Below are positions 1 through 6,360 of a stretch of DNA of 7,144 bases, in pieces. The stretch spans positions 1 through 7,144 of the forward strand of contig JBEKUT010000377.1 of NCBI GenBank assembly GCA_049514735.1. Reading direction: 5' to 3'. Within the stretch, counting starts at the first letter, position 1. Each line of letters opens with the position of its first letter. Source of the stretch: JAICMB01 sp049514735 (GTDB lineage: Bacteria; Acidobacteriota; Terriglobia; Bryobacterales; Bryobacteraceae). The position numbers were made by a program, and so were the translations under genes. Below the pieces are notes generated by a model. The model had not been told where the DNA came from, made no database searches, and worked only from the letters and a program-made list of their open reading frames with translations.

Positions 1-269
1 ACTGTATCCAGCGCATTAACGCCGCCAAGATTGAATCTGAGAAACAGAATCGCCGCGTGAAAGACGGTGAGATTGTCCCAGCCTGCGCCCAAACCTGCCC
101 CACTCGCGCCATTGTTTTCGGTGACATCAACGATCCCAAAAGTGAAGTTGCGCAATTGAAAGCGCAGATCCGCAATTACAGTTTGCTTGAAGAACTGAAT
201 ACCAGGCCGCGCACCACTTACTTAGCCCGGCTGCGCAATCCTAACCCCGAAATCGAGAGGCCCTCGTGA
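1..269 (+). CDS. actB: Alternative Complex III iron-sulfur subunit ActB, 3' end (partial)
   Basis: This is the C-terminal 88 codons of a gene that begins upstream; the reading frame is open from nt 3 and stops with TGA at 267-269. The visible part starts at a cysteine in CIQRI and has a second pair in ACAQTCP (cysteines at nt 84-86 and 96-98). This is the cysteine pattern of ferredoxin-like iron-sulfur domains of the DmsB/NrfC type. The following GDINDP stretch and the tail with NTRPRTTYLAR match what I know of the end of ActB. In ACIII, ActB joins a catalytically empty molybdopterin-oxidoreductase-like part to a multi-cluster iron-sulfur domain on the periplasmic face, which carries electrons between the quinol site and the c-type hemes. 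A GTG at nt 57 is internal and not a start. The gene overlaps actC by 4 nt. The large N-terminal part cannot be assessed here. Confidence 0.9.
   Translation, partial: CIQRINAAKIESEKQNRRVKDGEIVPACAQTCPTRAIVFGDINDPKSEVAQLKAQIRNYSLLEELNTRPRTTYLARLRNPNPEIERPS
255..260 (+). promoter_or_regulatory. Ribosome binding site of actC
   Basis: The purine run GAGAGG lies 5 nt before the GTG at 266. It supports that GTG as the real start even though it is not an ATG and overlaps the actB stop codon. Confidence 0.6.
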
Positions 270-1699
270 GCGTTAAAAAGCCCGAAAAGATCGAATTCGA
301 TTACGTACGGCCGGACTCTCCCGATCCAGGACCCAATAAAATCCTTGGCCCCGGTTACGACTTCGGCCAGGTCACCGATAAGATCGCAAACATCCCGTTA
401 CTGCCTTTAAGAAAATTCCCCCGGCAGTTTTACATCGGGATCGCCCTCGCTTTCTGTCTCCTGCAGCTCCTCCTCATCGGCATGGGCCTGCTGTTCTTCG
501 TTGGCGTAGGCGTTTGGGGCATCATGATCCCCGTGGCGTGGGGGTTCGCGATTGTCAACTTTGTTTGGTGGATCGGTATTGGTCACGCCGGAACCCTGAT
601 TTCGGCCATTCTCCTGCTCCTGAAACAAGACTGGCGAACGTCAATCAACCGTTTTGCCGAAGCTATGACTCTGTTTGCCGTCATGCAGGCTGGCATGTTC
701 CCCATTCTGCACCTCGGCCGTCCCTGGCTCGCTTATTGGCTGTTCCCATATCCCAATTCGATGTGGCTCTGGCCGCAGCCGCGCAGTCCGCTGGTATGGG
801 ACGTATTTGCAGTTTCCACTTACTTTACGGTCTCGCTGTTGTTCTGGTACACCGGCTTGGTTCCCGACTTAGCCACGATGCGCGACAAAGCCGTCAATCC
901 GTTGCTCAAGAAGACCTATGGCCTTCTCGCGCTCGGCTGGCGCGGCGCATCCCGCCATTGGTCGCGTTATGCCATGGCTTACTTACTGCTGGCCGGTCTG
1001 GCAACCCCGCTGGTCTTATCCGTTCACACCGTAGTCAGCTTCGATTTCGCAATCAGTCTCATTCCCGGTTGGCATACAACCTTCTTCCCACCCTATTTCG
1101 TTGCCGGCGCTATCTACTCCTGTTTTGCAATTGTGCTCACGCTCGACATCACCGCGCGAAAATGTTTCCACCTTGAATACATCATTACCATGCGTCACCT
1201 GGACTCGTGCGCCAAAGTAATGCTCGGTACCGGCATGATTGTCCTTTATGCCTATTCCATGGAAGCATTCATGGCCTTCTACAGCGGCAATTATTACGAG
1301 CGCTATATGTTCATCAACCGGGCCACTGGACCCTACGGGGTGTTCTATTGGATGCTGGTTACGTTCAACCTCGTGCTGCCGCAATTTCTATGGTTTAAGA
1401 AAGTTCGCCAGAACGTTACTCTACTTTTCATCGAGGCTCTCATCGTCAACATCGGTATGTGGCTGGAGCGATTCGTCATCGTTATTACGAGTCTTTCGCG
1501 CGACTTCCTGCCCTCGTCTTGGGGCTACTATAAACCCACCAGTATTGACTGGGCCGTTCTAATAGGCACCATTGGCTTTTTCGTAATGCTGATGTATCTT
1601 TTCATGCGCGTCCTGCCAGCCATTTCGATCTTCGAAGTCCGCGAGGTTATCGAGCACATGCCTGAGGAACCCACCTTGGAGCCGAGCCATATCCATTAA
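266..1699 (+). CDS. actC: Alternative Complex III quinol-site membrane subunit ActC (NrfD family)
   Basis: ActC is a polytopic membrane protein of the NrfD/PsrC family. In ACIII it anchors the complex and is regarded as the subunit that binds and oxidises quinol. The 477-residue translation has a hydrophilic N-terminus of about 50 residues, then about ten hydrophobic segments (roughly 57-83, 88-118, 130-155, 178-200, 235-260, 272-298, 315-340, 357-377, 384-408 and 428-452), and a short charged tail. Characteristic motifs are GHAGT at 106-110, an NRFAEAMT stretch near 128-135 and HLGRPW at 149-154; His107 and His149 lie where family members carry conserved residues of the quinol and proton region. 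The start is GTG, chosen because it has a good ribosome binding site and because its GTGA overlaps the actB stop, the usual mark of translational coupling. The gene ends 3 nt before actD. Family and position in the operon together make the call secure. Confidence 0.95.
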   Translation: MSVKKPEKIEFDYVRPDSPDPGPNKILGPGYDFGQVTDKIANIPLLPLRKFPRQFYIGIALAFCLLQLLLIGMGLLFFVGVGVWGIMIPVAWGFAIVNFVWWIGIGHAGTLISAILLLLKQDWRTSINRFAEAMTLFAVMQAGMFPILHLGRPWLAYWLFPYPNSMWLWPQPRSPLVWDVFAVSTYFTVSLLFWYTGLVPDLATMRDKAVNPLLKKTYGLLALGWRGASRHWSRYAMAYLLLAGLATPLVLSVHTVVSFDFAISLIPGWHTTFFPPYFVAGAIYSCFAIVLTLDITARKCFHLEYIITMRHLDSCAKVMLGTGMIVLYAYSMEAFMAFYSGNYYERYMFINRATGPYGVFYWMLVTFNLVLPQFLWFKKVRQNVTLLFIEALIVNIGMWLERFVIVITSLSRDFLPSSWGYYKPTSIDWAVLIGTIGFFVMLMYLFMRVLPAISIFEVREVIEHMPEEPTLEPSHIH

Positions 1700-1702
1700 T
1701 CT

Positions 1703-2260
1703 ATGAGCAGCCACGGCTACCTCGAACAACACGGTATGTACGGCCTCATGGCCGAGTTCAAACATCCGCATGAGCTCCTCAAAGCGGCGCATGTTGCATT
1801 CTCGGCTGGCTATCGCAAGATGGAGGGTTACTCGCCCATGCCGGTCGAAGGCTTGAACGAAGCCCTGGGCTTCAAGCGGCATTTCGTTTCCCTGGTTGTG
1901 CTCACAGGTGGACTCTGCGGCATGTTAGGCGGGTTTTTCCTGATGTTCTGGATAACAACCGTCGCCTACGCACACAATGTCGCTGGTCACCCCATGAATA
2001 GCTGGGTGTCGTATATTCCACCGACATTTGAAATGACAGTTCTGTTTGCCGCTCTATCGGCAGTAGTCGGAATGTTTGCAATGAACGGATTGCCGGAGCC
2101 GTACCATCCCGTTTTCAATGTCCCCGAGTTCGCCGCCCGCGGAGCGCGCGACCGTTTCTTCCTGGTAATCGAGACCGCCGATCCGTTATTCGACCTCGAA
2201 AAAACTCGTCTCTTCATGGACGAACTCCATCCCATGGGGGTCTTCGATGTCGAAAAATAA
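1703..2260 (+). CDS. actD: Alternative Complex III membrane subunit ActD (DUF3341-type)
   Basis: The 185-residue protein has the layout of ActD (DUF3341): a soluble N-terminal half with MYGLMAEF near 12-19 and GYSPMPVEGL near 42-51, two membrane helices at about 61-86 and 109-128 joined by a short loop, and a soluble C-terminal tail containing ARDRFFLVIE near 148-157. In ACIII this subunit packs against the NrfD-like ActC/ActF pair and carries no cofactor; its exact role is unsettled. The ATG at 1703 lies only 3 nt after the actC stop. No strong ribosome binding site is close (GGAG near 1678 is about 21 nt upstream), so translation probably depends on ribosomes finishing actC. Its 3' end overlaps actE by 14 nt. 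No heme, iron-sulfur or copper motif is present. Confidence 0.93.
   Translation: MSSHGYLEQHGMYGLMAEFKHPHELLKAAHVAFSAGYRKMEGYSPMPVEGLNEALGFKRHFVSLVVLTGGLCGMLGGFFLMFWITTVAYAHNVAGHPMNSWVSYIPPTFEMTVLFAALSAVVGMFAMNGLPEPYHPVFNVPEFAARGARDRFFLVIETADPLFDLEKTRLFMDELHPMGVFDVEK
2236..2240 (+). promoter_or_regulatory. Ribosome binding site of actE, inside actD
   Basis: A GGGGG run lies 6 nt before the ATG at 2247. It sits within the last codons of actD and decides the actE start, which otherwise might be doubted because of the 14-nt overlap between the two genes. Confidence 0.6.
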
Positions 2261-2963
2261 CCCACACGATCGCAGTAGGACAGACCATCGCCTTTTGTGG
2301 TCTGTCTTCCCCTTGATGTTTTTAACGCTAACCGCCTGCCGCCACGACATGCAGGACCAGCCCAAATACAAACCCCTAGCCGAAAGCGACTTTTTCAGCG
2401 ACCATCGCTCCGCGCGCCCACAAGTAGAAGGAACTGTAGCCCGAGGTCACCTGCGGATCGACAAAGCCCGCTACGAAGGCCGCATAAGCAACAGCGACGT
2501 TGATTATTTCCCGATCCCAATAGCTCGCGAGGACGTAGAGCGCGGCCGCCAGCGGTACGACATTTACTGTTCTCCATGCCACAGCCGCATCGGGAACGGA
2601 ATGGGAATGGTTGTTCTGCGCGGCTATCGCCAGCCGCCGTCATTCTACAGTCCAAGACTTACTACCGCGCCGGTTGGCCACTTCTTCGACGTCATCACCA
2701 ATGGATTTGGAGCCATGCCGAGTTACGCGACCCGTGTCTCTCCGGATGACCGTTGGCGAGTAATCGCATATGTGAGAGCGCTACAACTCAGTATGTCGGG
2801 CAAAGTGAGCGAAGTTCCGGCGGACGCGCGCCAGCAATTAGACAAAGAGCCGCCCTTGCCGCTCGGCCCATTTAACGGTCCACCGCCCGTCCCCGCGGCG
2901 GGGGAACCCGGCGCCGGGCCTCAGACTTCGCCGGGTGCGCAGAGGCAACAGCAACAACAATGA
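2247..2963 (+). CDS. actE: Alternative Complex III monoheme cytochrome c subunit ActE (lipoprotein)
   Basis: ActE is the monoheme c-type cytochrome of ACIII on the outer face of the cytoplasmic membrane, a likely exit point for electrons to the oxidase. The 238-residue precursor has a positively charged N-terminus, a hydrophobic stretch at about 17-30 and a lipobox-like LTAC with Cys31, so it is probably cleaved there and lipid-anchored; ActE is known to be triacylated in studied complexes. The single heme motif CSPCH covers residues 108-112. A candidate axial methionine is Met157 in GAMPSY, the usual spacing for a class I cytochrome c. After about residue 200 the protein turns into a tail rich in Pro, Gly and Ala ending in five glutamines, which looks disordered and is probably poorly conserved. 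The gene overlaps actD by 14 nt and actF by 4 nt (ATGA). Confidence 0.94.
   Translation: MSKNNPHDRSRTDHRLLWSVFPLMFLTLTACRHDMQDQPKYKPLAESDFFSDHRSARPQVEGTVARGHLRIDKARYEGRISNSDVDYFPIPIAREDVERGRQRYDIYCSPCHSRIGNGMGMVVLRGYRQPPSFYSPRLTTAPVGHFFDVITNGFGAMPSYATRVSPDDRWRVIAYVRALQLSMSGKVSEVPADARQQLDKEPPLPLGPFNGPPPVPAAGEPGAGPQTSPGAQRQQQQQ
2891..2918 (+). repeat. Two adjacent GC-rich inverted repeats in the 3' end of actE
   Basis: CCCCG (2891-2895) and CGGGG (2899-2903) can pair around a 3-nt loop. Two bases later comes the perfect 12-bp palindrome CCCGGCGCCGGG (2907-2918). Both lie in codons for the Pro/Gly/Ala-rich tail of ActE, about 40 nt upstream of the actF start. No T-run follows, so this is not a standard intrinsic terminator. 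The pairing is read directly; any effect on mRNA stability or on ribosome movement into actF is inference, and high-GC codons for Pro, Ala and Gly can make such palindromes by chance. Confidence 0.5.
2946..2960 (+). repeat. Glutamine-codon run (CAA/CAG x5) at the actE/actF junction
   Basis: Five successive codons CAA CAG CAA CAA CAA close ActE, and the last A is the first base of the actF ATG. This is a short imperfect trinucleotide repeat. A unit gain or loss would keep frame and only change the length of the glutamine tail. Confidence 0.7.
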
Positions 2964-4153
2964 CACCAACTTTCGACGATCTTCGGCCTAAAATGGATCG
3001 CTGGCAGCGCACCTTCGGCATCGTAGGTGTGCTCGCGCTCATTGCGCTCGCCATAGGTTTCTTCAGCGGTAACCGAGCCGAAGCAATGCAGTCCTATTTA
3101 TGGGCCTGGCTGTTCTGGGGAGGCATCAGTATCAGTTGCCTCGGCATCTCGCTGCTTCACAACGTAGTCGGCGGCAACTGGGGAGTTGTAATTCGTCGCT
3201 TCCTGGAAGCCGGTATGCGAACGCTCCTCATCACTGTCATTGGAGTAATTCCGATTCTGATCGCGATTCCGTTGCTCTACGCATGGAAGGACCCAGCGGT
3301 GGTCGCCGCGTCGTCAGAAGTCGCGTTCAAGACCAAGTATTATCTGAATACGCCGTTCTTCATCGTCAGAACGGTTTTCTATTTCGCGCTCTGGGGATTC
3401 CTGGCGTGGCGTCTGCTCCGTATGTCCGCTGAGCAGGATAATACGGGCGATCCCGGACGGACCATTCAAAACCGCATGAAGCGCTTGAGCGCTCCCGGAC
3501 TGGTCTTCTTTATGTTCAGCACCAGTTGGGCCTGGATCGATTGGATCCAATCTCTCGAGCCCGCCTGGTACTCCACCATGCATCCGTGGATTTTTACCAT
3601 CGGACAAACTCTGCTGACATTCTCCTTTGTGATCGCGGTGCTCATACTGTTCTCGAAAACGAAACCGTTTTCGGACGTCCTCAGTTCCCAGCACTTTCAC
3701 GATCTCGGGAATCTCTTGCTCTGCTTCACCATGGTCTGGACTTACATGTCCATCAGCCAGTTCATCATCATTTGGCACGAAAATCTCCCCGACGAAATCC
3801 CCTGGTATATCCGGCGTTTCAGCAACGGCTGGGGCTACCTGGCTTTCTTCATTTCGATCTTCCACTTCTTCGTGCCGTTCTTCCTGTTGTTGATGCGCTT
3901 TATCAAAAAGAATCCGAACTACCTTTTCAGAGTTGCCATCTGGCTGGTAATCGTACGCTGCCTCGACGTATTTTGGTTTGTCGTTCCAGCGTGGCGGCAG
4001 CGTTATTTCTCGATCGCCTGGACAGACTTCGCCGCGATCCTGGCGTTGGGAGGAATTTGGTTGTACCTGTTTATCTGGCGCTTGAAGCAGCGTCCGCTCT
4101 TACCAATGCATGATCCGCGTCTTGGATTCCACTCTCTGGAGGCGGAAGCATAA
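2960..4153 (+). CDS. actF: Alternative Complex III membrane subunit ActF (NrfD-like)
   Basis: ActF is the second NrfD-like integral membrane subunit of ACIII. It pairs with ActC, but in the studied complexes it has no quinol site. The 397-residue translation shows about ten hydrophobic segments (roughly 17-35, 47-67, 86-108, 132-153, 178-197, 211-231, 250-272, 290-312, 322-343 and 354-374) and a short polar tail. Family-like stretches include LHNVVGGNWG at 66-75, SLEPAWYST at 198-206, FHDLGNLLLCF at 246-256 and IIWHENLPDEIPWY at 270-283. The GHAGT and HLGR motifs of ActC are absent, in line with the division of labour between the two. The start ATG overlaps the actE stop as ATGA; only a weak purine run (AGAGG, 2941-2945) lies upstream, so translation is probably coupled to actE. 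It ends directly against the next gene. Confidence 0.94.
   Translation: MTPTFDDLRPKMDRWQRTFGIVGVLALIALAIGFFSGNRAEAMQSYLWAWLFWGGISISCLGISLLHNVVGGNWGVVIRRFLEAGMRTLLITVIGVIPILIAIPLLYAWKDPAVVAASSEVAFKTKYYLNTPFFIVRTVFYFALWGFLAWRLLRMSAEQDNTGDPGRTIQNRMKRLSAPGLVFFMFSTSWAWIDWIQSLEPAWYSTMHPWIFTIGQTLLTFSFVIAVLILFSKTKPFSDVLSSQHFHDLGNLLLCFTMVWTYMSISQFIIIWHENLPDEIPWYIRRFSNGWGYLAFFISIFHFFVPFFLLLMRFIKKNPNYLFRVAIWLVIVRCLDVFWFVVPAWRQRYFSIAWTDFAAILALGGIWLYLFIWRLKQRPLLPMHDPRLGFHSLEAEA
4138..4142 (+). promoter_or_regulatory. Ribosome binding site of the 133-residue membrane protein gene
   Basis: GGAGG lies 11 nt before the ATG at 4154, with a second purine run GGAAG at 4144-4148 only 5 nt before it. Both are inside the end of actF. 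Together they support translation of the unknown gene. Confidence 0.55.
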
Positions 4154-4555
4154 ATGGCTCACCCTCCCGAACACGCTCACAACGGCTCCGGCCATGAGAA
4201 AAAAGAAGTCAACATAAAGATCATTATCGAGACTTTGATCGGGTTGAGCATCAGCGTCGCCGTCGCTTGCATCGTCGTCTGGGCCGTGTTTTATTTGTTC
4301 AAAGCTAAGAACCCGGATCGCATCAGCGCGGATTCCGGGCTCACCCAGTATCCGCCCAGCCCTCGTATCCAGGTTCACCCCGCGGAAGAATTGAAAGATC
4401 TACACACCATGGAGGATCGGGTCCTCAACGGTTACCGTTGGGTAGATCCGAAGACCGGAGTCGTTCACATTCCGATCGAAAAAGCGATCGACGCGGTAGT
4501 GACAACATTACCCGAGAGGCCAAAGGAAGGAGGCGCAAATGCCGCGAAGCATTAG
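4154..4555 (+). CDS. Single-helix membrane protein of unknown function between actF and sco
   Basis: I do not recognise a named family. The 133-residue protein has a polar N-terminus with four histidines in the first 14 residues (3, 7, 9, 14), one strong membrane helix at about 24-48, and a soluble C-terminal part. A segment at about 67-115 contains PPSPRIQ, then HPAEELKDLHTMED, then NGYRWVDPKTGVVHIPIEKA; it looks constrained and resembles, from memory, short proteins found beside Sco and oxidase genes in several phyla. Positive residues before the helix would be consistent with an N-in, C-out orientation, placing the conserved part in the periplasm, but KAK follows the helix too, so topology is uncertain. 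The gene starts immediately after the actF stop and overlaps sco by 17 nt, so it is surely co-expressed with ACIII and oxidase genes. It could be an accessory ACIII subunit (single-helix extra subunits have been reported) or an oxidase assembly factor. No signal for heme or metal binding beyond the histidines. Confidence 0.85.
   Translation: MAHPPEHAHNGSGHEKKEVNIKIIIETLIGLSISVAVACIVVWAVFYLFKAKNPDRISADSGLTQYPPSPRIQVHPAEELKDLHTMEDRVLNGYRWVDPKTGVVHIPIEKAIDAVVTTLPERPKEGGANAAKH
4529..4533 (+). promoter_or_regulatory. Ribosome binding site of sco
   Basis: GGAGG lies 5 nt before the ATG at 4539, within the last codons of the preceding gene. This strong site settles the sco start despite the 17-nt overlap. 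Confidence 0.7.
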
Positions 4556-5330
4556 TTACATTTTGACCGGCACCTTGTTCCTGATTGGTCTGCAAGCGCA
4601 GCCCGGGATGCCCGCCGCGTTCCAGAAGATCGGTATCGATCAAAAACTGAACGCTCAGATGCCGCTCGAAACCATCCTTCAGGATGAAGATGGCGCGAAG
4701 GTACGCCTCGGTCAATACTTCAACGGTAAGCCAGTAATAATCGCGATGGTTTATTACTCTTGTCCCATGCTGTGCAACTTGACGTTGAACGGCCTGAAGG
4801 ACGCGATGGAGAAGATGACTCTCGACGTCGGCAAAGACTACAACGTAGTTACCGTCAGCTTCGATGAGCGAGAGACTCCCCAACTCGCCAGAGCAAAAAA
4901 AGCAACTTACATTAAAGATTATGACCGGCCGGGAGCCGCCGAAGGTTGGCATTTCCTCACCGGCAACGCCGTCGCCGTGCGCAAGGTCGCGGAAGCAGTC
5001 GGATTCCACTACGCCTGGGATTCCATGACCAACCAGTTTGTACACGCCACCGGAATCATGGTGATCAGTCCGCAGGGCAAAGTTTCGAAGTACTTTTATG
5101 GCATCAAGTTCAATCCGCGGGACCTGCGTTTGGGGCTGGTTGAAGCTTCCAATGAGCAGATCGGCACGCCTGTCGATAAGATCCTGCTCTACTGTTATCA
5201 CTACGATCCCGCAACTGGAAAATACGGTCCGGCCGTGATGAATGTCATGCGCATCGCCGCCGGAGCAACGGTTTTAACTCTCGGAATGTTCATGTTCGTC
5301 TGGCTGAAGCGGGACAAGGGGAGGGCGTAG
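4539..5330 (+). CDS. Sco/SenC/PrrC-family copper chaperone for oxidase assembly
   Basis: Sco proteins have a thioredoxin fold and deliver copper to, or reduce, the CuA site of cytochrome oxidase subunit II on the outer side of the membrane. In this 263-residue protein the copper-binding CPMLC motif (Cys75, Cys79, in YYSCPMLCN) and the distant histidine His169 (in FVHATG) are both present, as are SFDERET near 107-113 and a GKVSKYFYG strand near 180-188. The N-terminus has a hydrophobic stretch at about 6-20 that looks like a signal peptide without a lipobox; a second hydrophobic segment at about 236-256, followed by KRDK, would anchor the C-terminus. An additional YCYHYDP motif (Cys219, His221) lies between the core domain and the helix. 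It overlaps the upstream gene by 17 nt and ends 1 nt before coxB, its likely target. The family is certain; the exact role (copper insertion or thiol reductase) is not shown. Confidence 0.93.
   Translation: MPRSISYILTGTLFLIGLQAQPGMPAAFQKIGIDQKLNAQMPLETILQDEDGAKVRLGQYFNGKPVIIAMVYYSCPMLCNLTLNGLKDAMEKMTLDVGKDYNVVTVSFDERETPQLARAKKATYIKDYDRPGAAEGWHFLTGNAVAVRKVAEAVGFHYAWDSMTNQFVHATGIMVISPQGKVSKYFYGIKFNPRDLRLGLVEASNEQIGTPVDKILLYCYHYDPATGKYGPAVMNVMRIAAGATVLTLGMFMFVWLKRDKGRA
5318..5325 (+). promoter_or_regulatory. Ribosome binding site of coxB
   Basis: The run GGGGAGGG ends 6 nt before the ATG at 5332 and lies inside the end of sco. It is the strongest Shine-Dalgarno-like match seen in the window. 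Confidence 0.7.
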
Positions 5331-5331
5331 C

Positions 5332-6360
5332 ATGCAAGGCTCCAGCTTCACTTTATTTCCGGAGAGCGCCTCCACCCTCGCAGTCAACTTAGATCGCCTC
5401 TACTTTTTCGAGATCGCCGTTTCGGTGGTGATGACGATACTGATTTTCGCGGCCGTTTTTCTTTTCGCGATCATATACCGCCGCCGCACGCCAGATCAGG
5501 TCGGCCACCCCATTGAGGGTTCCATGTTTTTGGAACTCACCTGGTCCATCATTCCGTTTCTGATCATGCTGGTGATGTTCGGATGGGGCGCGACGATCGC
5601 CTTCGATGAATACGCTCCGCCGAAGGACGCCTACAACATCTATGTAGTCGGCAAGCAGTGGATGTGGAAAGTCCAATATCCGGAAGGGCAGCGCGAAATC
5701 AATGAACTGCACGTCCCAGTAGGACGGCCCGTTCGTGTCACCATGGCGTCCGAAGATGTCATTCACAGCTTTTTTATCCCGGCATTCCGCGTGAAGCACG
5801 ACGTGGTTCCGGGACACTACGACAATATCTGGTTCACCGCGACGAAGCCTGGCCGGTATCATATTTTCTGCGCCGAGTACTGCGGCACGGAACACTCCGG
5901 CATGATCGGGTGGGTAACGGCGATGGACCCCGCGGCGTTTGAAAACTGGCTGGCCGGGAGCGGCGCGGAAGGTTCCATGGCGTCGCAAGGACAAAAGCTT
6001 TTCGAGCAGCTCGGATGCAGCTCCTGCCACCTGCTCGACGAGCAGGGGCGCTGTCCGGTGTTGCGCGGCGTTTACGGATCGCAGGTGTTGCTCGACGATG
6101 GACGAACCGTGCTGGCCGACGACGCTTACGTTCGCGAATCTATTCTGAATCCGAACGCCAAGATTGTCGCGGGTTTCCATCGCGACGTAATGCCAACATT
6201 CCAGGGACAGGTTTCGGAGGAGAATCTCCTGCAACTAATCGAGTATGTCAAATCTCTCGCTCCCAGGTCGACCAACCAGGGTGGCGTGACTAACATTCCC
6301 GGCCGCTCCGACGCGAACCGGGAGGCTACCGGGAATTTACCGACAGGTACAAAGAAATGA
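5332..6360 (+). CDS. coxB: Cytochrome c oxidase subunit II with fused cytochrome c domain (caa3-type)
   Basis: Subunit II takes electrons from the donor and passes them through CuA to heme a in subunit I. The 342 residues divide into two membrane helices (about 24-48 and 66-90), a cupredoxin domain (about 100-205) and a C-terminal cytochrome c domain (about 215-312). The CuA ligands are complete: His145, then Cys180, Glu182, Cys184, His188 and Met191 in the CAEYCGTEHSGM cluster. The fused heme motif is CSSCH (229-233), with Met287 in VMPTF as likely axial ligand; this makes it a caa3-type enzyme. There is no obvious cleaved signal peptide or lipobox, so the first helix is probably retained. 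The last 30 residues are polar and probably unstructured. The gene begins 1 nt after sco and overlaps coxA by 4 nt (ATGA). All residues needed for electron entry are present. Confidence 0.96.
   Translation: MQGSSFTLFPESASTLAVNLDRLYFFEIAVSVVMTILIFAAVFLFAIIYRRRTPDQVGHPIEGSMFLELTWSIIPFLIMLVMFGWGATIAFDEYAPPKDAYNIYVVGKQWMWKVQYPEGQREINELHVPVGRPVRVTMASEDVIHSFFIPAFRVKHDVVPGHYDNIWFTATKPGRYHIFCAEYCGTEHSGMIGWVTAMDPAAFENWLAGSGAEGSMASQGQKLFEQLGCSSCHLLDEQGRCPVLRGVYGSQVLLDDGRTVLADDAYVRESILNPNAKIVAGFHRDVMPTFQGQVSEENLLQLIEYVKSLAPRSTNQGGVTNIPGRSDANREATGNLPTGTKK

Noticed and set aside
57..269. A separate 70-residue protein starting at GTG 57
   Set aside because: The same frame is open from nt 3 and encodes an essential cysteine in CIQRI, so this is the tail of actB and the GTG is an internal valine.
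514..1176. 220-codon plus-strand frame inside actC
   Set aside because: It is an out-of-frame shadow within the ten-helix ActC coding sequence and has no family-like motif.
2891..2918. Intrinsic terminator after actE
   Set aside because: The inverted repeats are GC-rich but no T-run follows, they lie within codons, and actF overlaps actE, so transcription must continue.
3314..3865. Minus-strand open frame (183 codons) opposite actF
   Set aside because: The plus strand encodes continuous membrane helices of ActF; the antisense translation is charged, low in pattern and lacks a convincing start context.
4425..5201. Long minus-strand open frame (258 codons) opposite the unknown gene and sco
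   Set aside because: It lies antisense to clear coding sequence with a recognised Sco domain, has no recognisable motif and arises from the codon bias of the plus-strand genes.
5389..6234. Long minus-strand open frame (281 codons) opposite coxB
   Set aside because: It is antisense to intact CuA and heme-binding coding sequence; its translation is rich in Arg and His with no domain, as expected of a shadow frame.
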